64,000 nucleotides of DNA from Stereum hirsutum FP-91666 SS1. Taxonomy: Eukaryota; Basidiomycota; Agaricomycetes; Russulales; Stereaceae. The translations under genes were made by a program, and so were the position numbers. Shown in pieces: positions 44,471-54,881 of the stretch. Position 1 is the first letter of the stretch; each line of letters begins with the position of its first letter. The notes below the pieces were generated by a model that was not told the origin of the DNA, did no database searches, and saw nothing but the letters and a program-made list of their open reading frames with translations. The stretch is from contig NW_006763144.1 in NCBI RefSeq assembly GCF_000264905.1, positions 1,630,888-1,694,887 on the forward strand, read 5' to 3'.

Positions 44471-45427
44471 ATGAGCGCCCCAATCATTTCAACAAATAGT
44501 CCTCTCCTTTCGACTCATATGTATGGTCCAGGAGGAAAACATGCCATCTTTCCGGTGGTATCTCCGAATTGGAGAGTGAATAACGCTTATCTAGACCGGT
44601 GTAAGTTTTTTTGCATGAGTTCAGCGTCGAGTACACCAAGGTTCACCATTTACCTTTGTATCGCAGTCCTTGTGCAAGAAGGCTACCTCTCTATTACACT
44701 GGGGACAGACCATCTTCCTAAAGCCTACAAAACCAACCCACCCTTCTATTCCATCACCATCACCGCAACGCAACGCCAGCCTCGACCTGCACCTCGGCTA
44801 GGAATTTTGGGGAAATGTGAAATATGGGGAGAGGATGGGTTAGATCAACTGCGACGGGTTGTGGTGGGTGAGTGTTTAGGACAGGTACGGGGACATTTCA
44901 TGTTCCCTTGCTGGGCATGCGATGGGGTCTGTGACAGCGCATACGACCACCGGAACTGCCCATATGGCATCATGAAGGTGGATCCCGCCCTCCTCCACCC
45001 TCGCTTCGACAAAGCAGGCGTCCCCGAAACTCCGTTTTTTGCGTACCAAATGAACGAGATCTGGCAAAGTATTCCCAACGAACGCCATTTGCGCCTCACC
45101 CTCGCTTATCCACCTGGTTACCAGCGCGATATTACCACTTGGTATCAGTACTACCCCCCTACGGCAGTCTTTACAACAGAAATGGAGGCCGAGTACGTGC
45201 GCGCAGAACAGCGACGGAGGGGGTGGGTGACAGAGGATGACGGGGAAAGGAGGCATCGACTCATAGAGGAATCACGGGAGGAGCGTAAACTTGCCCATCG
45301 TGCCGTCCGACTCGCACGGCTGGTGGCAGAGACGTGCCAAGCAAAGTACATGGAGCGCACGTACCATCGTTTTTTGAGATCGATTGGAATAGGATGTGAG
45401 GACGGAGAAAGAGGAGGCAGGGGCTAG
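44471..45427 (+). CDS. Hypothetical Cys/His-containing protein
   Basis: Two exons: 44471-44600 and 44667-45427 (donor GTAAGT, acceptor TCGCAG, phase 1), 296 residues. The second exon carries a beta-rich stretch (GYLSITLGTDHLPKAYKTNP), then LGILGKCEIWGEDGLDQL. A small Cys-rich element (FPCWACDGVCDSAYDHRNCP) could bind a metal. The C-terminus is a long charged helix (RLIEESREERKLAHRAVRLA). I recognise no family. The start fits a compact promoter and the intron restores one continuous frame. The style resembles other lineage-specific orphan proteins in the right arm, but no clear similarity to them was seen. Confidence 0.6.
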   Translation: MSAPIISTNSPLLSTHMYGPGGKHAIFPVVSPNWRVNNAYLDRCKFFCMSSASSTPRFTIYLCIAVLVQEGYLSITLGTDHLPKAYKTNPPFYSITITATQRQPRPAPRLGILGKCEIWGEDGLDQLRRVVVGECLGQVRGHFMFPCWACDGVCDSAYDHRNCPYGIMKVDPALLHPRFDKAGVPETPFFAYQMNEIWQSIPNERHLRLTLAYPPGYQRDITTWYQYYPPTAVFTTEMEAEYVRAEQRRRGWVTEDDGERRHRLIEESREERKLAHRAVRLARLVAETCQAKYMERTYHRFLRSIGIGCEDGERGGRG

Positions 45428-45905
45428 GGGCTACAGCTCCCACATTTGTCGATCGATAATCCTCAGCCGGGTGAGCTCCTCCTCGGACTTCGAATACTTA
45501 CATTTCAAGTCACCCCATCTCCTTTATCTCTGCGACAACTCATATCATATTCTTTTTCCTCCTACCTTCGCATCCCGATCCACGTACCACGCTCGTTTGC
45601 CTCTTTTTTCTTTTTGTGTCCGCATTGCCGTTTTCGTATGTTCGTGATTTCCCGACGTCTTATGGCTCGCTATATGCATCTTGATCCTGTTTCTTGACTC
45701 GCTTTCCTGGCCCATCCTCTTGTGCTTCCGGCAATGTCTACTTGCTTCGTGTTCGTTTCCTTTACAGTTTCGTACACGAAAGATTATCAATCCCTTATCT
45801 CTGTCGCGCCGCCACCTTTCAGAAGGGTGGCGAGCATAGCTCCGGGTCTCGCCGAAGCCGGAATCCGAAAACACAGCTTACTGAGATGTCGTTGGCTGCT
45901 GGAAA

Positions 45906-45937
<32 letters not shown>

Positions 45938-46889
45938 TCAAAACCATTGACCATCCTGTCTAGGATTCTCGGTAAGTATTTGTACTTGTCTTACTCGGGA
46001 AATATCGGATCCGGGAAATGACGAATCTCGGGGAAGAGAGGTCGTACGTTGCGTCGTCCAAACCTACGTCCAGTCGCCATAGCTCATACTAAGGTCATAA
46101 GCCCGTTGCAGACCTTCGTAAAGTTCTATGTGACGTTGATAGTTCTTTCTGGCACGATCGCTGGAAGGCATTATACCGTACCAGAGATATGTTTATAGGC
46201 TATTGGTGAGCAACGCAACGCACACTTCAACACCCTCAGAACGTCGTGTTGGTGTGAGGATCTGAGGAGCTATGATAACACTGCGCCGGTCAGTCATTCT
46301 CTCTTCTTTTCTTACGGTCCATTTTTCGTGCTCCTGCTCATGATCGAAGTAAGTTCAGCATTCGGTTATTCCAGAGATTTCTTTATTTCATTCCGACCGC
46401 TGATTCCTTTCGCTCTCCTCCTTCTCCGTACGCCTTCATCGTCAGCATAGTATGTTTCGCTCACGTATCCCTGTGATCAGTATGTCTTCTGATTGTCTCA
46501 TCCGAACTTCTGTGATGATTACTAACGGTCCGTCTAGTAAAGAACGGTGACAACTAGTTCGTAAATGAGAAAGTTGACCCTCTTCCGCTTTCCATTGACT
46601 AATTTCGCCCCACGATAAATATGGTTATATACTAGGATTTTTACATCGTAATGGTACATACACCCTAAGTGAGTACATACACCTTGTCAATTATTGCCTC
46701 CAATACGTATATCGTACATATCTGACTGCATATGAGCTTGAAAAATACGTAGACTGATTTCTTTGACTTCACTTTTAGTCGGGGGTTCTACGGAACACGA
46801 TGAGCATTTTACGCAGGTACAGGTCTTCGCAAACACCTACATCTGAGATACCTTCTTTCCACATTCTCGCCGACGATCGGGTAAGTTGA
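45428..46889. other. Intergenic region with CT microsatellite
   Basis: About 1.5 kb. It contains a CT dinucleotide tract of about 25 bp (45906-45931). Small open frames on both strands (for example 45545-45874 minus) lack motifs. It includes the 3' side of the cyclin gene. Confidence 0.45.
45906..45931 (+). repeat. CT dinucleotide microsatellite
   Basis: An uninterrupted run of about 13 CT units in noncoding DNA, likely length-polymorphic. Confidence 0.85.
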
Positions 46890-47944
46890 TCAGCGGATGT
46901 TCGATGCATCCTCTTTGAACTCCTGGTTCGAGTTGGAAAATGACGGAACATCCGAGGAGTTCCTATTACTGGATGTAGAAGGGCCTTCGATGTCAATGGA
47001 CCGATTCGGAGGTGGGACGGAGGTAGCGTGTGGTTTGCCGACCCAAAGTCTCCAATCGAGGGTTTCCATCACAGTCATTTCGTTCTCCATTATCTCCTGG
47101 AGCGAGAACCCAGTAATTTCTGCCCACGCTCTATTGTGGTAATTGTGGTCCTCTACGAATTTCCAAGCGACCATCAAAGTCGCCACGAAAGTTCGATAAG
47201 GACATAAAAAGATACGTCTGCGGACTCCTTGACATCTGGGTATGATGAGTGGGCCAAGTGGGACACGTGTCGTGCGGGTGGAAGGCTCATTGGATGTGTG
47301 ATTTGTCGAGATGCTGTTCTTTGTGCGAGGTGTCGCAGATTCATCGCGTCCGCGGTATCCCGAAAGTGTGTCCGTCTTGTATTCATTTTCATCTACAGCC
47401 ACCTCTTCGCCTTGTTCACTCATCTCGCGCTTATCAACTTCGCCATCACGGTTCGCTCCTTCGAACGCCTCGACCTTCGTCTTTATTTCAAGGTACTCTT
47501 GGACGCGCTCGTGGATGATCGTTTCTCGTAGGCCACGAAGGTAGCAAAGAGCAGTGGCGAGAACGCACTGAGATGGTGCCGTTAATTGGGCGAGTGTGGT
47601 TACCAGATGTCGCATTGCATACTCATGATGGGCCATGAGTGCGTTGTGCGATTCATATACCAATGGTTCCCCACTGAAATGACCGTTATGAACAGATTCT
47701 GGGGGCCTCTGCTGAGCTGGTTGCGTATGATGAGACGGTTCGGTGGGTGGTACTTTGGAAGGATCTACAGCACTGATCGGAATCCAGAGTCGAACCAGCA
47801 GGTCTATGGCGATTGCTTGTGATGCCAAGCCAGGATGGATTAGGGTAACGAAAGAAAGCAAGTATTCATATGTGGACACATACTGACAAGACCTCCGAAT
47901 CCTGGAATCCCGTAGTCTTGTTCGGCACTTGGTCTCTGATCCAT
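46890..47944 (-). CDS. Pho85-type (PCL-like) cyclin
   Basis: Two exons: 47944-47884 and 47815-46890, about 328 residues. The start MDQRPSAEQDYG was chosen over an upstream in-frame ATG (48041) because the latter requires translating what looks like an intron. After TIAIDLLVRLWIPI, a polar insert and an N-terminal cyclin helix (SQCVLATALCYLRGLRETII) come a long acidic linker and the core cyclin box: FVATLMVAWKFVEDHNYHNR, then WAEITGFSLQEIMENEMTVM and ETLDWRLWV. This K-F-x-x-D-x-N-Y-x-N-x-x-W pattern is typical of fungal Pcl1/Pcl5-type cyclins that activate the Pho85/CDK5-like kinase. The linker that splits the cyclin box is unusually long (about 100 residues) and rich in Glu, Asp, Thr and Ser. 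The C-terminus is Ser/Asn-rich. Confidence 0.8.
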
Positions 47945-49511
47945 GACGCGGTTGACAGAGAAGGGATATGGAAGCTGACAAGAGCAACCAGACAATGTGA
48001 GTTACCGTCTTAAACCTCAAGTGGTTCGAGATTGCTGACACTTCGAGTAATATACGAATCTACCGGTATTATGCAGCGGACAAGCAGATATCGTTTTTTC
48101 TCCTCAGTTCTACTGGAAGAGTTGAGACACAGATCCACTCCTGAGAGAGCTCAGGTCAGACCTTTAAAACTGTGCACGAAGACTTGATCTGATGCATTAC
48201 AAGGATAGGTCCAGGTATGGTATAGAGGTTGGCGTAACTATGATTGATGGGAAATAATGCATGCTCCGCTTCGCCGTACTAGTGATGGCTGAGCACAAGG
48301 CATGTTGTGGAGTGATAAATTCTGCTCCTGTGTTCGAGGCTGTACGAAGGTTGAACATAAGAATGAATAAAAAGTGAGTCCTCTACTGGTTATAGTATAA
48401 GGCTGATGAAAGGTACCGGAGGAACCGTAATCTTCCTAGGTTAGTCCTATCGTCCGGGCTTCTGGGCACTGCGATGTATTGATAGCCGAAACTCTCACCC
48501 GAATGACAAGAGCGCTGACAGCCCTATAAACCTTGTTTAGGGTCTTCTTTTTTCGATACAACCTGTTGTCGAGATCATCTGTCATCATCAAGATGTCAGT
48601 GGGGCTTGAGTATGATCGGTTAGTGCTCGAACTTTTGTTGTTCTGATGTGCTCTAAGCAAGTTTTCCTTCCGATCAACGCTTACTGAGATTCCCCAGTGC
48701 AATTTTCTTCACCTTCGCTTTAGGCCTTTTGTGGTTTAGTAAGAAGGTAGAGTCACAGCGAAGTTGTCGGCTCGTATTCTACCCCATGGAGTCCTCCGCA
48801 TATCCAACTCTTCCGCGTGCCATCACCATCAGCACGGACCTTTGCAGCATCGTCTTCGTTGCTCGATTTGATCGAAAACCTGGTTCTACAACTGTTTGCT
48901 AAATCGAAGTCTGAGAATGTCGCTCGTGTGTCTCCACGGTGCACGGATAACCTGAACTTTGTTTCGTCCAGACTCAAGGTTCATTCTACTGTACCCCTTC
49001 ATTGCGGGTTTTGTGACGATGTGCTCTCTGTCCTTGTAGGACTCTGTTTGTTTGACCCGAATTCCTTTACTATAAGCGTCGATACTAACATCAGATGTCG
49101 GGCCGCGCTGTATGATATTGTACATTGGTGATTACTTTTGTCGCCCCCCTGCTTTTTAAACTTTTGTCGACGCACATTACTTCCGTATATTCTTCTTTCC
49201 ATGCTCTTTTCGGTTATGGTCAGCCTTCGATGTATGTCGTCTTTCTGTATGTGTACATGTTCGTCCTTTTTTTACTGTTTATCAATTCTCTCCAGATGAT
49301 ACACTATATTCAACAACCAGACGAAATAAAATAAAGGGGAATTAGTACGCCACCCGCCACCCGCCACAATCCATCCATAAATAATATAAATAGTGCACAG
49401 CCATAGGTCAGCGTCTCTCGTACCTCCCCTATTACAGATATCGTACGATTCTGCCACAGGCCTGCCGTGGCTCATATTACTTCGAGATTCGAATACGACT
49501 TTATGCGACGA
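47945..49511. other. Intergenic region; no firm gene
   Basis: About 1.5 kb upstream of the cyclin and downstream of the next minus-strand gene. Minus-strand frames at 48436-48702 and 48753-48977 have protein-like composition but cannot be linked by convincing splice sites into a gene with motifs. An A/T-rich block (49310-49400) follows. Confidence 0.35.
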
Positions 49512-50766
49512 TCACAGACAGCTCTGCGGCTCTGCCGTGGGTTTCGAAAACCTATATGGAGTGGATGAGCGGGAACCCACGTCATCTTCATCCATTCTCA
49601 TCGATGCAAGTCTTGCCCTCGCATATTCTTCTTTCGTCTCTATTTGCTCGACGACCCTTTTTAATGGCCCCTTGGACGAGGTAATGGTGTCTCCGACTAC
49701 TGTCATCGATGCCGCCCGTCTTTTCTCGGCCTGACGGAGCTTCATCAAGGACTAAATGGACAAAACGAGTCAGTACTGCCTCCTTCGAAAGATCTCATTG
49801 GTTATTCTTACCAGTTCTTGTGTCCTTCCTACTAACACTAGCTTTCGAAGGACTATCTCGACCATCCGAGAGAACTGTCTGCTCGTATTCGCCTTGACCA
49901 GTCGAACGACGACGTTTAGGACAACAAGTTGGCCGTGCCTGAATACTCCGGATTCTACGGCGAAACTCTTGTGCAAGAAGTTATCGCCCTCCCTTTTTTC
50001 TTCGAGTGAGAGCTGTTCTTTGTATACCTGAAGGTATTGCTTACTCCTTTGTTACAGGTCTATCCGACTCTGCATACTGCACGACGTTGTCCGTCGTGTG
50101 ACAATATGACCGTCTTCGGATTTGAGCCGCCAACTTTCCCTTGGGATCCATGTACGTCGGTAGGTTGCACAGTGGATGGTTGACGCTTTCTTCTTGACGA
50201 CTAAAGAGGTTGCAACGTGCCTCCAGGGCGCTCAGATTGAGTACTTTCCTTGGCTTGAAGTGTAAGTTAGGACCCTCGGTTGAGAATTGCTCGAGATATG
50301 AACCGAGCGATGTCAATGCGTCCATCGAGAGGTCGAATCCAGATGACTCTGGTGCTACAATCGTGACACGTTGTTTCAAGGTATGAGGTTTATGCAACTC
50401 TCTGTGAAGACAATCAGAGCCAAGTTCTTAACGAAGAAGAAGGGCGAAAAAAAAACAGATTACGCACCGTTGAAATACTCCGCGTCCTGGTAAATCGAAA
50501 GCGGATATGTAACCCGCTAAGGCAAAGGTGACCTCCGTGTGGGCTCTCTCGTGAGCATCATTGTACACGAGAAAGTCGCTGTCGCTCCCATGTAACACTG
50601 ATATTTTGTCATGGATCAAGTCTAGGTCTCGAAAGTTCGGAAGATACTCCGTGTTCGAAGGAGGGAATCGTTCTAAGCAGGAGTACACAGTAGATATGTC
50701 TTCAATGGCCTGCTTAGATGTTAAGATGACCGGAAGGAACGCGTCTGGAGGTGCGTGGTTGTCCAT
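49512..50766 (-). CDS. Hypothetical multi-exon protein, possible relative of the 54.9-kb gene
   Basis: Four exons join in phase: 50766-50468, 50401-50083, 50027 to about 49813, and a last exon to the stop at 49512. The chosen start (MDNHAPPDAFLPVILTSKQA) lies 34 nt downstream of a TATAAAA box, so the upstream in-frame ATG at 50811 would precede the box. Visible segments are CLERFPPSNTEYLPNFRDLD, ERAHTEVTFALAGYISAFDL, NHPLCNLPTYMDPKGKLAAQ, KSFAVESGVFRHGQLVVLNV and a C-terminal basic helix (MKLRQAEKRRAASM). The block V-x-x-G-x-x-x-x-x-x-L-V-V-L-x-V-V-V-R followed by LVLVG resembles the C-terminal part of the 54882-56835 product. No known family; function unknown. It is divergent from the ribonucleotide reductase gene. 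Confidence 0.6.
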
Positions 50767-51260
50767 GGCGCAAGGTATTTTTGTCTTTGCAGTTGGCCCT
50801 TTTATAATCATATCTCAAGGTAGGTCTACTTTGGACTGAATGATGGGCAATAATGGTCCATATCTTCCTAGCCTTATGGGTCAGTCATTTTGTTATATCT
50901 TCTTCGCTTAAGATCGTGACCGTCTAACGAGCTAGATCATTTGACGAGCATCCTAGCGTATATGTTTCGAATTCACCATCTGAAATTACGATAAGTCGAA
51001 GTATCCTCAGTACCAGGAACAACGATTTGTGGCTCATCAGACTTTTGATCCGTCACTAGCCCAATTTGTCGCCTATTCAGCTCAGCATCGATATCGGCCA
51101 CGAGACTCGTAAGGTTTTATCAGATCCATAAGCCATTAATTCGAGCATGGAAGGTGCATCGCATTGAACTGATGCTCATCTCTGTGGCTTAGTACCGGTA
51201 TGACCTCATGACGAGATTTCTCCTATATTTAAGTGGCGTCTAATCACACATTCCACAATA
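50767..51260. promoter_or_regulatory. Shared divergent promoter region (orphan gene / RNR small subunit)
   Basis: About 0.5 kb between two gene starts. A TATAAAA element for the minus-strand gene reads from 50806 to 50800, 34 nt before its ATG. For the RNR gene no clear TATA or MluI cell-cycle box (ACGCGT) was found in this stretch. The only nearby ACGCGT lies inside the neighbouring coding exon. Confidence 0.5.
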
Positions 51261-52492
51261 ATGGCTATGGCGTCCTCATCGATTACTCGTGCGTTGATGC
51301 CCCTCGAAGTGTTATGTGGTCTGACCTTTTTTTTTGCCCAGAGGAAATTGTCTTAACACCGAACCCTGGCAGGTTCGTATTGTTCCCGATCGTCTATCCG
51401 GACGTAAGTGAATTACATCTCTTTTGTATCACTTGTTGACACGCTTTCCGACCTCTTAAGCTTTGGGACATGTATCAACGTGCACTAGCATCCTTTTGGA
51501 CCACCTCAGAGATCAACATGGTGCACGACATTCGTCAATGGACCGAGGCTTTGACAGCGAATGAAAGACACTTTATTTCGCACGTCCTAGCTTTTTTTGC
51601 CGCCTCCGATGGTATAGTTGTTGAGAACCTTGTCAGTCGATTCGCATCGGAGGTTCAACTCGCGGAGGCCAGAGCATTTTACGCGTCCCAAGCGATGATG
51701 GAGACGATCCACTCCGAGACCTACGCCATGCTAATCGACGTCTTGATCAAGGATATGGGGGAAAGAGAGAGGTTGTTCAACGCCATGGAGAGTATACCTT
51801 GCGTCAAGGAGAAGGCTACTTGGGCGGTGAAGTGGATTGCTGATGCCGAAGCTTCGTTCCCTATACGCTTGATTGCCTTCGCTGTGGTTGAAGGGGTATT
51901 CTTCTCAGGGTCCTTTGCTTCGATTTTTTGGCTCAAGAAGAGGGGTCTAATGCCTGGGTTGACCTTCTCAAACGAGTTGATTAGCAGAGATGAAGGCCTC
52001 CACACGGACTTCGCATGCATGCTATTCGGGTATATCCAGAACAAGCCGCTTCCCGCTGTCGTGGTACAGATATTTCGGGAAGCGGTCTTGATCGAGCAAC
52101 GTTTTGTGACCGGTGAGTAGTTGCTGTTCAAATGTCTTGCCTTGCAGGCGCTGATGGCTTTATTCTTGTCTTTTTACTAGATGCCCTACCGGTCAAACTC
52201 ATTGGAATGAACGCCGAAAATATGTGCAAATACATTGAGTTCATCGCGGATCGTTTGCTCCAGGCATTGGGATACGACAAGATATACAGTGTCGGCAATC
52301 CCTTCGACTTCATGGACATAATTTCGCTCGAGGGGAAGACCAACTTCTTTGAGAAGCGCGTCTCGGACTATGCCAAGTTTTCCGTGGCATCCAATGCTAC
52401 CAGTGATCATGCTTTGTTCGTCCCTACCTAAGATATGGCCAATGCATGCTACTCACAGCTTCTCTTCTAGTACTATTGAAGAAGACTTCTAA
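51261..52492 (+). CDS. Ribonucleotide reductase small subunit (R2) with Asp-to-Asn at first metal ligand
   Basis: Five exons: 51261-51308, 51344-51403, 51461-52112, 52181-52415 and 52471-52492. Class I ribonucleotide reductase R2 makes the tyrosyl radical for dNTP synthesis. Family motifs are clear: [29 protein letters not shown] (Glu, His and the radical Tyr); [54 protein letters not shown]. The C-terminal tail, HAFTIEEDF after the last splice, would dock on R1. The segment that normally reads F-W-T-A-E-E-[IV]-D is FWTTSEIN here, so the first iron-ligand Asp is Asn. All other ligands are kept. The N-terminus is short (about 20 residues before the RFVLFPI block). It could be an Rnr4-like non-catalytic partner or a degenerate second copy. 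The 35-nt first intron is short, and a longer 5' exon structure is possible. Confidence 0.9.
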
Positions 52493-52692
52493 TCTGATTG
52501 TGCCTAAAGACTTGGATCAGACGGACATTGCTCGCTTCTGACGTATGCGGTGCACCACTTTGTTCCTCGACTTGACCTGATATATATTAGCTTATGATGC
52601 CTGGTTTATTTCTTTATTTTCGATGATGTATGTTTACTTTCCGATCGGTATTTGCTTGAGGAGTACATAAAGCGCCGTTGTACGATGAATAA

Positions 52693-53691
52693 ATGCCGGG
52701 TTCCTCGTCCGTCATGTCTGGTAAGATCAACCCTCTCAGCGTCGACTTCATGCTCATTTGTTCCTTAGAAGTCTCTCAATCGTTGATATTAGCTGGACTT
52801 CCGGTCAACGAATCCCACTATGCTATCCTAGATTGTATGTCTATCAAGGACATCATCCTAATGTCCAAAATTTCTCCGGTAACGAAGGACATCGTCGATG
52901 AGTACCTCCAGTCACGATGGCATCGTCATCTCAGGAGATACGTGAAGCAGCCGCACCTCTTCCGCGTTATCCTCAGGCGTACTCGTTCTGTCATATCCGG
53001 GTCTTCTGCCCTCCACTTCGTCTTACCAGGTCCAAAACACTGGACTCCAAATGACTGCGACGTATACACACCATCTGGGAAAGGTTCCCATGTCATCAAA
53101 TATCTCTGCGACCATGAAGGATTCGAGACATCGTCCACTTATACTACCAACTCCGGAAGGTCTGCACATTACGGGACCGTAAAATCCTGCATCGCCTCCG
53201 TGACGAAGCTAACGAAGACCGGGAGTAACAAAAGGATCGATGTGATAGAGAGTGCAACCTCATCCTCTATTCACCCCTTGGCGTACTTCTGGTGCACCCT
53301 TCTTCCCAACTACATTTCTGCGGACTCCATTTGCATTCCTTTCCCTGCGCACGCATTGCACGGACGTGGCTGCCGTAACGAAGAAGCAGCTACTGACGAG
53401 CTGGAACAAAAATACAAGTTCCGTGGTTTTACCATCTCTTCGTTCCTATCCAACATGGAGACGGTTGTCGACTCCTACCCTCGCATAAAGAACAACTGTG
53501 CCGCCAACCCATACTGTCCGCATATGAATCGCTCTTTCGGGGACAAGTGGTGTCTCCAAATCGTTTTCGACGAGAGCTTGGCCGAAGGAAACGCGGTAGA
53601 CACACTCACTCCTCAGTGGAGATATGGCGGAGGACAGTGTGGTATGTGCAGGGCGAGCACCAAGCAGGAGGTGAAACTCATTGTTCGATAG
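52693..53691 (+). CDS. Nucleotidyltransferase-like hypothetical protein (Agaricomycete type)
   Basis: Single exon, 332 residues. It starts with a helical F-box-like segment (MSIKDIILMSKISPVTKDIV, then WHRHLRRYV). The core is SVISGSSALHFVLPGPKHWT followed by NDCDVYTPSGKG: a G-S-S-A-L helix, then D-x-D, the layout of the nucleotidyltransferase fold seen in many fungal orphan proteins. Later parts include KRIDVIESATSSSIHPLAYF and a Cys-rich C-terminal region (NNCAANPYCPHMNRS, GGGQCGMCRAS) that may bind zinc. Such genes are common in mushroom genomes and their activity is untested. Only two acidic residues are visible in the presumed catalytic motif, so it may be inactive. Confidence 0.7.
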   Translation: MPGSSSVMSGKINPLSVDFMLICSLEVSQSLILAGLPVNESHYAILDCMSIKDIILMSKISPVTKDIVDEYLQSRWHRHLRRYVKQPHLFRVILRRTRSVISGSSALHFVLPGPKHWTPNDCDVYTPSGKGSHVIKYLCDHEGFETSSTYTTNSGRSAHYGTVKSCIASVTKLTKTGSNKRIDVIESATSSSIHPLAYFWCTLLPNYISADSICIPFPAHALHGRGCRNEEAATDELEQKYKFRGFTISSFLSNMETVVDSYPRIKNNCAANPYCPHMNRSFGDKWCLQIVFDESLAEGNAVDTLTPQWRYGGGQCGMCRASTKQEVKLIVR

Positions 53692-54881
53692 GTATTTTCT
53701 GGCCAAGGTTTGTCTCCAACGTCATTTGATTTAACATAGTTCGATGTGACTCATCTTGCTCGTCAGAAGTCAATCAATGCTGCCTCTGCAGCATGTAATG
53801 CGATAACTATGGCAGACGGGAGACGGTGTATCCTTTCTTATTTATTGCTTGAGGCCACCGAAAATTTTGTACTTATCTATCGATGAACGCATTAGAGGTA
53901 GATCCTCAATGGAGTTCGAAATGTAAGCTAGAGTTAGGAGGTAAATAATATATATAATACGGCAGGAAGAGGACTGGATTGGTACGGATTTGTGCATTAC
54001 GCTTGACCACTAGAACAAGTCACAACCGTCTCAGACTTTTGCCAGGTATTTTGGCAGTTCTGACCTGCACTGGTGCCACTCCGAGCTGCTGTATCGCTCG
54101 GTTCGTTTCACGATAAAATACCTGTAGAGGTCGCCACACAGTGTGCGATGCGAGTAGGACGTACCTATCTAACACAAAAATGTTGACGGTCCCTGTATGA
54201 ATTGAACGTTACACGGTCGATCAGACAGAATGAGGCTTGGCCAATTATGGTAACATACAAGGTTTAATCTGAGATGACCTACGTATCCGAAGGTAGTTAG
54301 TCTATGTTTGATACGGAAGGTTCAATAAGGTACAATTCCAGTACTTGTCTGATATATGAAAATCAACCTGAATTCCTGCACTGCCGATGGCTTTTTATAG
54401 ACGTCCGGTTGGTTCTTTTGTTCTCAACTGCTTCATCTCGGTTGTTAAACCCCTTGGAGAGGCGTTGAACATCCTGTGCAGAAATGACGATTCATCAATC
54501 ACCATCTCATCATCTATATTCTTTTTGATCATAGCTATTTGATGGGTGCACTAACTGGCTTCCATTCAGCCTTGGAGCTTCTGCAATTCTCTTCCTCGAC
54601 CTACAGCGTAACTTATTGAGGAATAATGCCATGTAAGTGGAGATCGCGTACTGCGAGAAGAATGAAGCAAAAATGGTTAGCACTATATGCTGCGTAAATG
54701 ACGCGTAGACCTTATAATTTGTTTGATCGGCTAAACTTGCTATTGATTGGTGTGGAGTGTCACCGATCTCATCTTATACTTTCCCTCCTCTGATATCTCA
54801 AAAGGTGCTCGCGCCGTGATCGTGACACTTATAAAAGTCAGGCAGCGCAAACACACAGATAGCTCATTTTCGCACCTCACA
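53692..54881. other. Intergenic region; no gene recognised
   Basis: About 1.2 kb of A/T-rich DNA without convincing frames on either strand. A TATATATAATAC stretch lies near 53948. The segment 54780-54880 is probably the promoter of the next gene. Confidence 0.45.

Noticed and set aside
47885..48041. Upstream in-frame start (48041) for the cyclin
   Set aside because: It needs translation through a segment with donor GTATGT and acceptor CACAAG that behaves as an intron. The start at 47944 gives a cleaner N-terminus.
48436..48977. Minus-strand gene upstream of the cyclin
   Set aside because: Two open frames look protein-like but could not be connected by plausible splice sites and match no family.
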